A stretch of DNA of 64,000 nucleotides from Thermodesulfovibrionales bacterium (GCA_031082155.1 JAVHLL010000012.1:1-64000); one strand, 5' to 3'; shown: positions 1 through 8,914, counted from the stretch's first letter. Numbers and translations are program-made. The notes: a model not told the origin generated them from the letters alone.

Positions 1-42
1 TAATTGTTAATTGCTAAATGTTAATTGTTAATTGCTAATTGT
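1..42. repeat. AT-rich short tandem repeat
   Basis: The window opens in a direct repeat built on units like TTAATTGTTAATTGCTAA, seen about twice. It ends about 13 bases before the first gene's likely ATG, so it may lie in that gene's leader. Its left edge is outside the window. Confidence 0.7.
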
Positions 43-55
43 TTGACCTTTGCCT

Positions 56-1930
56 ATGGCACAGAAAATCACTAAAGTCATATTACTGATTATTTTTTTT
101 ATTTTCGTGACAGGTCTCTTTTCCGTAGAGATCAGAGACCCTGATTTCTGGTGGCATCTGAAGACGGGGGAATATATCTCTCAGAACCGGATGCTTCCTG
201 AAACAGATCCGTTTGCCTACACTTCAACGCAAAAAGACCCCCTTGATCCTGAATCGAAGAGGATACACTTCGTGCTCACGCAGTACTGGCTGGCACAGGT
301 CCTGTTTTACTGGATTTACTCATTATTCGGTCTTCAGGGCATTATTTATCTGAGGGCAGCCCTGCTTACCATCCTCATGCTTGTCCTGTACAGGAGCATC
401 CGGAGGGAAGGCATGGGGTTTTATTCCTCGCTGATGCTCCTCATCCCTGGGCTGCTGATATTCTATACTTTCACCGGCGAACGTCCACAGCTCTTCTCGT
501 TCTTGTTTTCATTTCTCATAATTTTTCTGCTGGAGGGGTTCAGGCGATCTGCGTCAGTTTCCCCAAATCTCAATGAGTCTCAACCAGTTTCAATGAGTCT
601 CAACCAGTCTCTACGAGTCCCGATTCTCTCTTATCTCCTCCCAATTCCCTTTCTCATGCTGATTTGGGCAAACCTTCATGGGGGGTTTATTCTCGGCCTT
701 GTCTTGCTTCTCGGTTATACTGTTGCCGAAACAGTGAAATACAAAATGAAGAAACTTGGACCGGTTTTGCCGTTCAGGGCATTGAAATGGCTCAGTGCAA
801 CAGTCATTGCCTCGGTTCTCTTGTCACTTGTGAATCCAAATACTTACAAGGTGATACCCTTTCTGGTGGAATTCGAAAGCGGATTATACAAAAAAATGAT
901 CACGGAGTCTGTCCCGCCGATTACCCTTCTCTCATCCGGCTTCTATGAACCGCAATTCATTCTCTATTTCATCCTCCTTGCCATCACCTTGTTATTCCTT
1001 GTCTTCACGATAAAAAAGCCGGATCTTACCGATTTGCTAATATTTACCGGGCTGACAGTCATGAGCCTCTCCTCATCCCGGTATATACCTTTTTTCACTC
1101 CCGTTGCCATTCTTCTGATTGCGCGATACGGTTTGAAGGTATTACAGAATATCCCCATGAAGGGTTGGATAAGCGAATTGGTGAAGAAATGGGATCCGGT
1201 GATTGCAATAGTTCTGTCAATAACACTCATTATTGTCATTAACAATTCTGACCTTTTCAAACAGGGTATCAGAAGCAACAAATATCCTGAAGGCGCTGCA
1301 CAGTTCCTGAAGGAAAACCATATCACGGGGAATATGTTCAATCCCTACATATGGGGCGGATACCTCTTATGGTCATTATATCCCGATTACAAGGTGTTCG
1401 TTGACGGCAGGGGACTGATTGGAGAGGTATTTTTCCAGGAGGTGCGGATTCTTGAAGCAGATGCACAATCTGTTGCCGGCATCCCGGCATGGAAAGCTCT
1501 TCTCGATGCATACCAGGTCAATTTTATTGTAACTTTCTCAGTCGGTAATTTTAGCGGAAAGCTGGTTCCCCTGATATCCGCTCTTCTCAATGAGCCATCA
1601 TGGCACCTTGTATATATGGACAACATATCCCTCATCTTTGTTCGGGAGAAGCCGGAGAATGAGGGTATCATCGGCAGATTTGCTCTCCCGAAAGACTGGC
1701 TCTGGAACGAGGTAGCGGTAGAAGCCGCATTAAAAGCAAAAGATGCCCCAAACAAGGGCGATTATTATGAAACAATGGGGGACGCGTTCTTTGTAAAGAG
1801 AAGCTATTCCGAAGCCGGGCAAGCTTACAGAAGCGCCCTTGCATTGAAACCGGGGGATTCCAGGATAGCGCAGCAGTTGAGCATTCTCGAAATGCTTGTC
1901 CCGTCACAGGACCGACGGGAGTTCCGGTGA
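56..1930 (+). CDS. GT-C-like multipass membrane protein with C-terminal TPR
   Basis: Inner-membrane protein of about 624 residues with many hydrophobic helices through residue ~415, a soluble domain, and a TPR-like tail (ETMGDAFFVKRSYSEAGQAY). Near the N-terminus it has DPDFWWHLKTGEYI followed by DPFAYT. This DxWWHL signature recurs in uncharacterised bacterial membrane proteins whose architecture resembles GT-C glycosyltransferases using lipid-linked sugars. A glycosyltransferase role is inferred from architecture and from the polysaccharide neighbours; no catalytic residue is proven. The ATG at 56 is preferred over the in-frame TTG at 50. A cytoplasmic-looking loop around residues 170-185 is encoded by a 20-bp tandem repeat. 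It is paralogous to the next gene. Confidence 0.6.
   Translation: MAQKITKVILLIIFFIFVTGLFSVEIRDPDFWWHLKTGEYISQNRMLPETDPFAYTSTQKDPLDPESKRIHFVLTQYWLAQVLFYWIYSLFGLQGIIYLRAALLTILMLVLYRSIRREGMGFYSSLMLLIPGLLIFYTFTGERPQLFSFLFSFLIIFLLEGFRRSASVSPNLNESQPVSMSLNQSLRVPILSYLLPIPFLMLIWANLHGGFILGLVLLLGYTVAETVKYKMKKLGPVLPFRALKWLSATVIASVLLSLVNPNTYKVIPFLVEFESGLYKKMITESVPPITLLSSGFYEPQFILYFILLAITLLFLVFTIKKPDLTDLLIFTGLTVMSLSSSRYIPFFTPVAILLIARYGLKVLQNIPMKGWISELVKKWDPVIAIVLSITLIIVINNSDLFKQGIRSNKYPEGAAQFLKENHITGNMFNPYIWGGYLLWSLYPDYKVFVDGRGLIGEVFFQEVRILEADAQSVAGIPAWKALLDAYQVNFIVTFSVGNFSGKLVPLISALLNEPSWHLVYMDNISLIFVREKPENEGIIGRFALPKDWLWNEVAVEAALKAKDAPNKGDYYETMGDAFFVKRSYSEAGQAYRSALALKPGDSRIAQQLSILEMLVPSQDRREFR
571..610. 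repeat. 20-bp tandem repeat inside the coding sequence
   Basis: Two adjacent copies of CAATGAGTCTCAACCAGTNT are followed by a decayed third (CTACGAGTCCCGATTC). They are read in frame as a Ser/Asn/Gln-rich loop. The second paralog has a different repeat number and unit at the same protein position. Confidence 0.85.
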
Positions 1931-1967
1931 TGAATAACCCTACAGCTTGCTGCAGAGTCTATCAAAC

Positions 1968-2175
1968 AATGAACTACCCCGCAGTCCCGAAGCCTTTCGG
2001 GATGAGGTATCAAAGATGTCATTCCGGCTTGTCCGTCCCGAAAGCTTTCGGGATTTGCATTCCTGTATTGTCTTATATAACATAATGCTCCGGAAGGATT
2101 CCCGACAAGCGGGAATGACAGAATAAGGAGAACAGGAACCCCGATGCAGAGCATCGGGGAATTCTTTGATTAAAA
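1968..2175 (+). repeat. Composite four-hairpin repeat element, copy 1
   Basis: The order of parts is a CCCGAAG..TTTCGGG hairpin, GTCATTCCGGCTTGTCCG, a spacer, GGATTCCCGACAAGCGGGAATGAC, then a CCCCGATGCAGAGCATCGGGG-type hairpin ending TTTGATTAAAA. The same order is found at 9481-9680 and inverted at 23432-23620. In this copy the second hairpin is interrupted by an extra TCCCGAAAGCTTTCGGGA palindrome. No ORF of credible coding quality lies in it. It occupies the gap between the two GT-C-like genes. Confidence 0.8.
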
Positions 2176-2179
2176 GTTA

Positions 2180-2256
2180 AGTCATTACCCGACTTGATCG
2201 GGTAATCCAGAAACAAGGAACTGGATTCCTTGGTTAAGCCAGAGAATGACACAATG
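2180..2256. repeat. Variant paired-hairpin repeat (GTCATT...AATGAC)
   Basis: It starts GTCATTACCCGACTTGATCG, continues GGTAATCCAG, and closes with CTGGATTCC...GAGAATGAC. It has the same outside-in layout as the GTCATTCC family but a different hairpin core. It directly follows composite copy 1, so this gap is stacked repeats. Confidence 0.65.
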
Positions 2257-2317
2257 GAACCTTGTAGCAAGCTGCAGGAATTGTCTTATTAAATGCTTAA
2301 AAATATGATATATATTT

Positions 2318-2580
2318 CACCCTCTCCCAGCAAGGGGGAGGAACCACTATACTAAGAAATGCATAAGCAAGGCATCGTTAATAGAAAATCTCCCCTCTCC
2401 CCTATTTACCAAAGAGGGGCACTATATATTCCTCCCTTTGGTAAAGGGAGGTGAGGAGGGATTTTATAATCAATCTCTTTATATACTACTTATTGTTAAT
2501 TCCTTATCCCCCCTGAGGGGCGGGAGTAGGGGGTATCATACTCCTCCCTCGATGGGAGGGGTTGGGGAGGGTGTTAAAAT
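2318..2580. repeat. Cluster of C/G-block palindromes (CCTCCCTTT..AAAGGGAGG family)
   Basis: Successive units include CCCTCTCCCAGCAAGGGGGAGG, CCCCTATTTACCAAAGAGGGG, CCTCCCTTTGGTAAAGGGAGG and CTCCCTCGATGGGAGGGG, separated by AT-rich spacers. With the preceding elements they fill the ~690-bp gap between the two GT-C-like genes. I see no gene in the gap. Confidence 0.75.
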
Positions 2581-2620
2581 ATGAAGTTTACCCATAGATA
2601 CTTTTTATAAAAGTTCACTG

Positions 2621-4513
2621 ATGGAAAAGATACAGAAGATATCCGGATTTATTTTATCAGCAATCCTCCTGGTATGGGTATTTGTTCTTTTTTCAGGCCC
2701 TGTATCAAGCCCGGATTTCTGGTGGCATCTGAAATCAGGCGAATACATTTGTCAGACAAAATCCCTCCCGGATGCAGATCCCTTTTCGTATACCGCTGTC
2801 CCTGAAGAACATGATGGCCCTTCCCTTCTGAGAATAAAGTTCATACTCCAGCAATACTGGCTTGCCCAGGTCATTTTCTTTCAGACCTTTCACTATGCAG
2901 GATTTAAGGGCATCATCTTTCTGCGAGCAGCAGTGCTGTCACTGCTTATCTGTCTGCTTTACAGAATTCTCAGAAAGGAAAGATTCGGGGCTCTGTCTGC
3001 AACATTCCTAACCACCCCTTTTGTTGCTGTGCTTTTTTACGGATACACCGCCGAGAGACCACAGTTCTTCTCATTCCTCTTTGCGTTTCTCCTGATTTTC
3101 CTCATGGAAGGGTTCAGAAAAGCTGTTTCAGTCTCAACGAGTCTCAACGAGTCTCAACGAGTCCCGATTCTCTCTTACCTCCTCCCTGTCCCCTTTCTCA
3201 TGCTGCTCTGGGCAAACATGCACGGGGGTTTCATCATAGGCATCGCAATCATATTCGGGTATCTCTTTGCTGAAACTGTAAAATATGTGTCTAAAAAATT
3301 CGGCAACCCCCTGCCTCGCAGGGCTTTTGCCGTTTTCTCCCTCATTGGATTTCTTTCCCTCCTTCTTGTCCTGATCAATCCCAACGGGTTTTCGATTATT
3401 CCGTTTCTGGTGCATTATGAGTCGGGCACCTACAAAAGCATGATCACGGAAACGATATCCCCCTTCCGCCAACTCAGTCTCGGATTCTACAGCCCTGAAC
3501 TCATAATTTATTTCGTTCTTCTTCTTGTGAGCATTGTAGTGATGGTCCTCAATAGAAAGAAACTGGATATGACAGACGCAATTATTTTTGGTGGCATCGC
3601 ATTTCTGAGCCTGAAGGTGTCGCGGACAAACCCTTTCTTTGTTCCTGTCGCACTTCTTATGATCGGTCGTTACAGTCTTCCGGCAATTGACAGATTCCGG
3701 TGCTCTGTGAAGGAAAAAATATTGGGGAACTCTCTCTCGGCAAATCAGGGTGCCTCTGTAAAAACAGTGCTTTCCTTTGTCCTTTCTGCCCTCGTATTGT
3801 TTGGAATGGTGAAAGGCAATTCTCTCTCTCCCCCGATCGCCAGCGTTTTTTCCCCTCAATACACTGTTGTCCCGAATAAATATCCTGCAGGTGCGGCACA
3901 GTTTCTGAAGGAAAACAGACTGCCACAGAACCTTTTCAATCCCTACGACTGGGGAGGATACCTCATCTGGGCATCATATCCCGATTACAGGGTCTTTGTT
4001 GATGGAAGGGGACTACAGGAGAAAACGGTCCTGGATGAACGGAAAATAATGGGTGCATCTGCAATGCCCGCAGGTGGACTCCCTGAATGGAAAGCACTTC
4101 TTGATCAGTATCACGTTCATACCATCCTTACCTTCTCGGTTGATGCTTTTTCCGGCCAGCTTGTTCCCTTCATTCCTGTTCTGCTCCATGACCCTCAGTG
4201 GCATCTGGTTTACATGGATAACATCTCTCTTATATTTATAAAAAATATCCCGGAAAATCAAAGCCTGATTAATACATTCAGCATACCGAAAGAATGGCTC
4301 TGGAATGAAGTTATCACGGAAGCCATTCTTAAAATGCAGGGTTTCTGGAGCAGACCTGTTGAGGCAAACTTCCATAAAACTCTCGGCGATGCATATCTTG
4401 CGAAGACCAGTTTCCGTGAGGCAAAGTGGGCATATGCCAGAGCGTTTGCACTAGATCCTGGCAATAATGCAGCAAAAAATAAATTAATATTATTAGAAAG
4501 ATATGGCTATTAA
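2621..4513 (+). CDS. GT-C-like multipass membrane protein with C-terminal TPR, paralog 2
   Basis: About 630 residues and collinear with the first gene throughout: SPDFWWHLKSGEYI and DPFSYT at the start, FRKA/SYLLP/WANMHGGFI in the middle, WGGYLIWASYPDYRVFVDGRG before the soluble domain, and a TPR-like end (HKTLGDAYLAKTSFREAKWAY). Probably an inner-membrane enzyme or transporter of lipid-linked saccharides; the assignment rests on architecture only. The variable loop at residues ~172-182 is encoded by three 10-bp GTCTCAACGA units. The two paralogs are separated only by repeats, so a local tandem duplication is likely. The ATG lies shortly after a purine-poor leader with no strong ribosome site. 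Confidence 0.6.
   Translation: MEKIQKISGFILSAILLVWVFVLFSGPVSSPDFWWHLKSGEYICQTKSLPDADPFSYTAVPEEHDGPSLLRIKFILQQYWLAQVIFFQTFHYAGFKGIIFLRAAVLSLLICLLYRILRKERFGALSATFLTTPFVAVLFYGYTAERPQFFSFLFAFLLIFLMEGFRKAVSVSTSLNESQRVPILSYLLPVPFLMLLWANMHGGFIIGIAIIFGYLFAETVKYVSKKFGNPLPRRAFAVFSLIGFLSLLLVLINPNGFSIIPFLVHYESGTYKSMITETISPFRQLSLGFYSPELIIYFVLLLVSIVVMVLNRKKLDMTDAIIFGGIAFLSLKVSRTNPFFVPVALLMIGRYSLPAIDRFRCSVKEKILGNSLSANQGASVKTVLSFVLSALVLFGMVKGNSLSPPIASVFSPQYTVVPNKYPAGAAQFLKENRLPQNLFNPYDWGGYLIWASYPDYRVFVDGRGLQEKTVLDERKIMGASAMPAGGLPEWKALLDQYHVHTILTFSVDAFSGQLVPFIPVLLHDPQWHLVYMDNISLIFIKNIPENQSLINTFSIPKEWLWNEVITEAILKMQGFWSRPVEANFHKTLGDAYLAKTSFREAKWAYARAFALDPGNNAAKNKLILLERYGY
3131..3160. repeat. 10-bp tandem repeat inside the coding sequence
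   Basis: Three perfect GTCTCAACGA units are followed by GTCCCGATTC. Thirty bases keep the frame and add ten residues to a hydrophilic loop. Confidence 0.9.
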
Positions 4514-4624
4514 CTGATACATATCTTGCTTTAATAATTGGATAGACTTTTTCGAAATATTTTTGCTAATTCATTTTATAAAAAATTGATCTGAATTCAT
4601 ATTAGCATTTAATATCTCCATTGC

Positions 4625-5395
4625 TCAGCGATCTTGATAACCAAGCAGATAAAGAATTTCATGGTAATCATTATTTGCTCTAAATTTTTGTAAAAGTTGC
4701 CTTTCGATAGGTTGACGAGGAAGCCTAACAATATTATTTTGAGTCAGACCTCTTGAACTTGTATCACCAGTGATATTAGAATAGTGCGTCCATTTTATGG
4801 TAAAATTTTTATCAAAATCAATTTTAAGTTGTTCACATATTTTTATCATTTCTTTTTCTGGTTCATAGGTAAAATCTTCATAGCGTACAAACCCGAAGGG
4901 TTGAATATGCCGGGAAAATTGTAAATATCCATGCAAAAAATTATCGAGAGAAACCTCTTTCAAACCAGGAAGTTTATGAGTGCTTAACCATTGATCAATG
5001 GGGTGGCGTACCAGAGCAATACGATAAAATTCAAATGCACTGGAGAGTTCATCAATCAGAACCATACGATTGGTAGGTTGCTCAAGGTATGGGATTCCAA
5101 TAAAGTCAAGATGAGACCAATCACGAATTACAAGGCATTTGGAGTTCTCATTGCATTTTCTTTCAATAAGCTGAATTGCTTCAACAAAATCAATAGTTTC
5201 CTTTCCTAACAAATCTTCTCTATGGATAAGATTATACCAATCATGAGCTTGTGCAATGGGATTAAATATTTGGGTACTTAAAGGATGTATTTCACTCAAA
5301 AGTACAACATCAGACATACATCCTATGCATTTACATACCAGCGTTCCTCCAGAACGTGCAAGAGAATTAAATATTCGAATCTTAGGTTTCTCCAT
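4625..5395 (-). CDS. Sulfotransferase family protein
   Basis: 256 residues. The N-terminal IFNSLARSGGTLVCKCI resembles the 5'-phosphosulfate loop of PAPS-dependent sulfotransferases. RHPIDQWLSTHKLPG near residue 135 resembles the 3'-phosphate-binding RxP motif, and FVRYEDF..EPEKEM is typical of this superfamily's second half. The expected role is transfer of sulfate from PAPS to a saccharide or similar acceptor; the acceptor is unknown. The gene is convergent with its left neighbour and visibly more AT-rich than the genes around it. It sits beside gene debris, which suggests lateral acquisition. The ATG (MEKPKIRIF) is the natural start. Confidence 0.65.
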   Translation of the reverse strand: MEKPKIRIFNSLARSGGTLVCKCIGCMSDVVLLSEIHPLSTQIFNPIAQAHDWYNLIHREDLLGKETIDFVEAIQLIERKCNENSKCLVIRDWSHLDFIGIPYLEQPTNRMVLIDELSSAFEFYRIALVRHPIDQWLSTHKLPGLKEVSLDNFLHGYLQFSRHIQPFGFVRYEDFTYEPEKEMIKICEQLKIDFDKNFTIKWTHYSNITGDTSSRGLTQNNIVRLPRQPIERQLLQKFRANNDYHEILYLLGYQDR

Positions 5396-5495
5396 ATAAA
5401 TCTTACAAAACGATCATGCCCCAAAGTTCGTTGAAGAAGTAAAGCGACTCGATTTAACTTGAATCGACCAAAAAACAAGATTAAAAGGAGTCGCT

Positions 5496-5570
5496 ATGAA
5501 AAAAGAATACCGGACAATGGGAAGAAAAGCAAACGGCAAGATCAAAGAGATAAGGGATGAAGAACCCTGA
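5496..5570 (+). other. 24-codon ORF with good Shine-Dalgarno, possible remnant
   Basis: An AAAAGGAG box precedes an ATG by 7 bases, and the ORF reads MKKEYRTMGRKANGK then stops in EEP. I recognise no family. It lies in a ~445-base gap (5396-5840) that otherwise holds a TPR fragment, so it is more likely the truncated start of a lost gene than a working peptide. Confidence 0.3.
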
Positions 5571-5639
5571 ACGAACCGCACACCGGTGGGGCAGCGAGCT
5601 GGGGAGTGTCTGCTACGACGGTCAGATGATCCTCATGGA

Positions 5640-5815
5640 TCATCCCGTTTCAGAACAATCCGAATTAAGCTGTAAAGCTTTTTGATAAGAGGATATAGCG
5701 TTATCAAGTTCCCTTTTGTCTTGAAAGATAGTTCCCAAGTTATGATATGCTTCTGGAATGTTCGAATTAATATGAGAAGTCCTGTTGCTTAGAGAGAATC
5801 CTTTACTCTTCGAAT
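5640..5815 (-). pseudogene. TPR-protein C-terminal remnant
   Basis: Reading the minus strand, a frame without a start gives NIPEAYHNLGTIFQDK and then ELDNAISSYQKALQLN before a TGA. That is one clear tetratricopeptide motif. An in-frame stop lies just upstream and no initiation codon is available, so this is the tail of a disrupted gene. It is too short for the ORF track and is independent of the TPR ends of the two GT-C-like genes. Confidence 0.6.
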
Positions 5816-5840
5816 AATTCAGGATAAAAGAGAAATTTAT

Positions 5841-6563
5841 TTATAATTTGTTTCCGAAGATGAGATCATATTCCTTGACCAAAAATCCTAGTTTTATATA
5901 AAAATTCATGGCATCCGGATTTCGCAACTGGGTTCTGACCGTCACCGTTCTCATGCCCTTATCCCTGAACCACTGCATGGCTTGCGCCACCAATACAGTT
6001 CCAAGCCCTTTCCCCCTTGTGCGCTTTCCTATCCCGATAAGCACTATTTCACCGGACAGCTTATCTTTTTTTCTGCACGTAATAAATCCTGCTTTATCAA
6101 CACAAAAAACAATGTCAGCAGCTGTTCCTTTTACCGAGTTCTCTATCCATTGCTGATAGAGATTGTCTGCATCTTTTTTCGAAAAGAAAGGATCATGGTA
6201 GAACCGACTTTGTGGGAAGAGCCCTTTTATCAATGTCCGGAGCATCGGGATATCCCTGAACCCGGCAACTCTGAGAGACTTTCTCCATTTCATTGTTTTG
6301 GGGGATGCAGTGCTTGAAAAAATATCTGAATTCGCTCTAAAGGTTACTCCGATATCGGTAAGAGAAAAGCCCGCTGATTCCAACGCCTGAATAACAGGCA
6401 TATCGAATGATTTTGTCTTGAATGTCAGATAATGAAACCCGGCATTTCGTGCCTTTTCTATGGTACTGGAGAGATTCTTTACTTCTATGGCGTCTACAAT
6501 CAGTGTCCCGATCTTCTTTTTGAAAAAGGCGCTGTCCCATTGGAGTTCCTTGATCATAATCAT
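5841..6563 (-). CDS. WecD-like GNAT acetyltransferase
   Basis: 240 residues. The N-terminal half begins MIKELQWDSAFFKKKIG, a WDSxFF opening seen in dTDP-fucosamine acetyltransferase (WecD/RffC)-type proteins. The C-terminal half is a GNAT fold with the acetyl-CoA loop GIGKRTRGKGLG near residue 190 and RNPDAMNFYIKLGF near the end. The likely reaction is N-acetylation of an amino-sugar nucleotide made by the nearby DegT-family aminotransferase. The exact sugar is unknown. The gene is codirectional with the GT2 gene 87 bases upstream. Confidence 0.7.
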   Translation of the reverse strand: MIMIKELQWDSAFFKKKIGTLIVDAIEVKNLSSTIEKARNAGFHYLTFKTKSFDMPVIQALESAGFSLTDIGVTFRANSDIFSSTASPKTMKWRKSLRVAGFRDIPMLRTLIKGLFPQSRFYHDPFFSKKDADNLYQQWIENSVKGTAADIVFCVDKAGFITCRKKDKLSGEIVLIGIGKRTRGKGLGTVLVAQAMQWFRDKGMRTVTVRTQLRNPDAMNFYIKLGFLVKEYDLIFGNKL

Positions 6564-6587
6564 TTTTTAGAGATCAACCGGTCCCTA

Positions 6588-6615
6588 CCCTCTCCCATTA
6601 AGGGAGTGGAAAATT
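6588..6615. repeat. Short C/G-block palindrome
   Basis: CCCTCTCCCATTAAGGGAG in the gap between the acetyltransferase and GT2 genes is a minor member of the family clustered at 2318-2580. Confidence 0.5.
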
Positions 6616-6649
6616 TCCCGGAGATCCACAGAAAGCCACAGTGAACTGT

Positions 6650-7603
6650 TCATGATAAAGACTCCCGTATAATATAAAGCGGTCTTTTCTGTACTTCCTG
6701 GTAGGTCCTCCCGATATATTCCCCGAACATGCCAAGAACGAGCAGCTGTATACCTCCAACAAAAAATATCGCAACAATTACCGAGGCAAAACCGATTACC
6801 GGTATACCAAGAAAAATCTTTTTAGACACGAAAAAGAGTCCGATAATTAAACTTACGAGTGAACTGAATAATCCCATATAGGTAGCAAGCCTCAGTGGTA
6901 CTGTCGAAAACGAACTTACTGCATGAAAAGCGAGTTTAAACATCCTGGGGATATCATATTTACTTATTCCTCTTTTCCGGGGATTATGCTGCACCGCAAC
7001 TGTCGTCGTATTAAACCCTGTCCAGGCCATCATACCGTGGATAAACCTGGCCTGCTCGCGCATTCCTTTCAGTGCATCAGCAAGTCTTCTGCTCAAAATA
7101 CGCAGCATGGTCTGTCCCCCGGGAATATCGACACCGGAAAACTTTCTCAGTATCCACCAGAAGAGATGTGAAGATACTTTCTTCATGACGGGATCATTTC
7201 TCTCCCCCCGGATGCCATATACCAGATCAAATCCTTTCCTGAATTCACTCAAGAGCTTCGGTATCTCCTCGGGTGGATCCTGGAGATCACCGTCCATGAG
7301 TATAATAGCCCTGCCCTGTGCATAATCAAGCCCTGCTGTCAATGCAACATGATGACCGAAATTTCTCGAAAAGCTGATCCCCTTCACCCTGTGATCTTTT
7401 GCATTGAGATCCCTGATCAGCTCCCACGAGCCGTCTGTGCTGCCGTCATCGACAAGGATGATCTCAAAACAATATTCTGCATTCCTGGCACCTGCACATA
7501 TTCCTTCCATTACCTGCACCAGCTGCTTATAGAGCAGAGGAATATTTTCCTCTTCATTGCAGATAGGTATCACTATCGAAAATTCAGGGGAGGGATTTGT
7601 CAT
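6650..7603 (-). CDS. Glycosyltransferase family 2, DPM1/ArnC-like, membrane anchored
   Basis: 317 residues. The GT-A domain starts FSIVIPICNEEENIPLLY and carries VDDGSTDGSW and LMDGDLQDPPEEIP (the metal-binding DxD region), with QTMLRILSRR later. Two hydrophobic helices at ~235-255 and ~270-295 are typical of polyprenyl-phosphate glycosyltransferases. It probably transfers a sugar from a nucleotide donor to undecaprenyl phosphate at the inner membrane. This would supply the lipid-linked sugars that the GT-C-like proteins could use (inference). It lies in the same strand group as the WecD-like gene. Confidence 0.8.
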   Translation of the reverse strand: MTNPSPEFSIVIPICNEEENIPLLYKQLVQVMEGICAGARNAEYCFEIILVDDGSTDGSWELIRDLNAKDHRVKGISFSRNFGHHVALTAGLDYAQGRAIILMDGDLQDPPEEIPKLLSEFRKGFDLVYGIRGERNDPVMKKVSSHLFWWILRKFSGVDIPGGQTMLRILSRRLADALKGMREQARFIHGMMAWTGFNTTTVAVQHNPRKRGISKYDIPRMFKLAFHAVSSFSTVPLRLATYMGLFSSLVSLIIGLFFVSKKIFLGIPVIGFASVIVAIFFVGGIQLLVLGMFGEYIGRTYQEVQKRPLYIIRESLS

Positions 7604-7652
7604 TTATGCCACCTTTCCTGTCAGTCTATAGCGAATGCTGCCTCAATATTGT

Positions 7653-7714
7653 CATTCCCGCTTGTCGGGAATCCTTCTGTAAACGAAGAAAGATTCTGGC
7701 CTAGCCAGAATGAC
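7653..7714. repeat. Paired-hairpin repeat (GTCATTCC family)
   Basis: GTCATTCCCGCTTGTCGGGA is followed after a short spacer by GATTCTGGCCTAGCCAGAATGAC. It lies between the divergent GT2 and aminotransferase genes, so it may overlap their promoters. Confidence 0.8.
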
Positions 7715-7789
7715 AGCATTAAAGATTCATAACCAATGGCTTCTGTATTTTAATACTTTTTTCATTAGAAAGATTTTATAATATTCCAG

Positions 7790-8914
7790 ATGAAAAAAAT
7801 AGAGTTTTTCCGTCATAACATTGACCAGGCAGACCGGGACCGTGTAGCTAAAGTCCTGCAATCGATATTTCTTACCACGGGGAGCTTTGTTCAGGAGTTT
7901 GAAGAGAAGTTCTCTCACTACCTTGGCCTGAGGTCTACCGTCGGCATGACAAGCTGTACTGCAGGCCTTCACCTTAGTCTCATCGCTCTTGGTATAGGCC
8001 CAGGCGATGAGGTCATCACAACACCAATGAGCTTTTGCGCAACAGCAAATGCCGTTCTCCATGCAAGTGCAAGGCCGGTATTGGTAGATGTGGAGGAAGA
8101 AACAGGCAACCTGAATGCAGAACTCCTGGAATCCAGATTGTCGAAAAGAACCAGGGCAATTATCCCTGTTCACCTTTACGGTCAGATGTGCGATATGAAG
8201 AAAATACGATCTTTGGCAAAAAAGAACAACCTGAAAATAATAGAGGACGCCGCTCATGCCATCGAAGCCGTCCGTGAGGGGATCGGCGTCGGACATCTTG
8301 CCGATACCGCCTGTTTCAGTTTTTATGCAACAAAAAACATCACTTCAGGGGAGGGAGGCGCTGTCAGCACAAATAACAGCAGAACCGCATCATTCTTGCG
8401 GATGCTCCGACTCCATGGCATCGACAAAGGAGCTGCCGAGAGATATACGAAAGGATACCGGCACTGGGATATGCCGGTACTTGGATGGAAATACAACATG
8501 GACAACATTCAGGCAGCCCTGCTTTTAGGTCAGCTTGAACGCATAGAAAGTCTGTGGAAAAAAAGGGACAGACTCTGGAGGTTCTATGAGGAAGAATTAA
8601 GGTCCCTCAAAGGGATCAGCGTGCTGAGAACGTTGCCAAAGACGAAACATGCCCGGCATTTATTTACCCTGCTTGTTCCACCAGCTAAAAGAGACTCCAT
8701 CCTACGGAATCTTCAGAAGAAAGGGATTGGCGTTGCCGTCAATTATCGTCCGATACATTTGCTGAAATTTTACCGTAAAACTTTCGGTTATAAAAATGGG
8801 GATTATCCTGTGGCTGAAGAGATCGGGAAGAGAACAATCTCGTTGCCGTTATACCCTTCGCTCAAAGAATCAGAGCTGAAGTACGTTGTGAAAGTGTTCA
8901 AGGAAAGTCTTTAA
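7790..8914 (+). CDS. DegT/DnrJ/EryC1/StrS sugar aminotransferase
   Basis: 374 residues, the normal length of this PLP-dependent family. Landmarks are the early GSFVQEFEEKF, SCTAGLHLSLIALGIGPGDEVI, PVHLYGQMCDM, EDAAHAIEA and SFYATKNITSGEGGAV, where the Lys should bind PLP. The C-terminal HLFTLLV..R and ISLPLYPSL segments are also family-typical. It likely converts a 4-keto (or 3-keto) nucleotide sugar to the amino sugar. The dehydratase-like SDR downstream and the WecD-like acetyltransferase provide the adjacent steps of an N-acetylated 4-amino-deoxysugar pathway. The specific product cannot be named from sequence. Confidence 0.88.
   Translation: MKKIEFFRHNIDQADRDRVAKVLQSIFLTTGSFVQEFEEKFSHYLGLRSTVGMTSCTAGLHLSLIALGIGPGDEVITTPMSFCATANAVLHASARPVLVDVEEETGNLNAELLESRLSKRTRAIIPVHLYGQMCDMKKIRSLAKKNNLKIIEDAAHAIEAVREGIGVGHLADTACFSFYATKNITSGEGGAVSTNNSRTASFLRMLRLHGIDKGAAERYTKGYRHWDMPVLGWKYNMDNIQAALLLGQLERIESLWKKRDRLWRFYEEELRSLKGISVLRTLPKTKHARHLFTLLVPPAKRDSILRNLQKKGIGVAVNYRPIHLLKFYRKTFGYKNGDYPVAEEIGKRTISLPLYPSLKESELKYVVKVFKESL

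Noticed and set aside
2318-2580. Possible CRISPR array in repeat cluster
   Set aside because: Units vary in length and sequence, are palindromic and lack regular unique spacers; no cas genes are near.
3134-3859. 241-residue minus-strand ORF
   Set aside because: It lies wholly inside the second GT-C-like gene, is full of charged low-complexity residues and matches no family; an antisense shadow.
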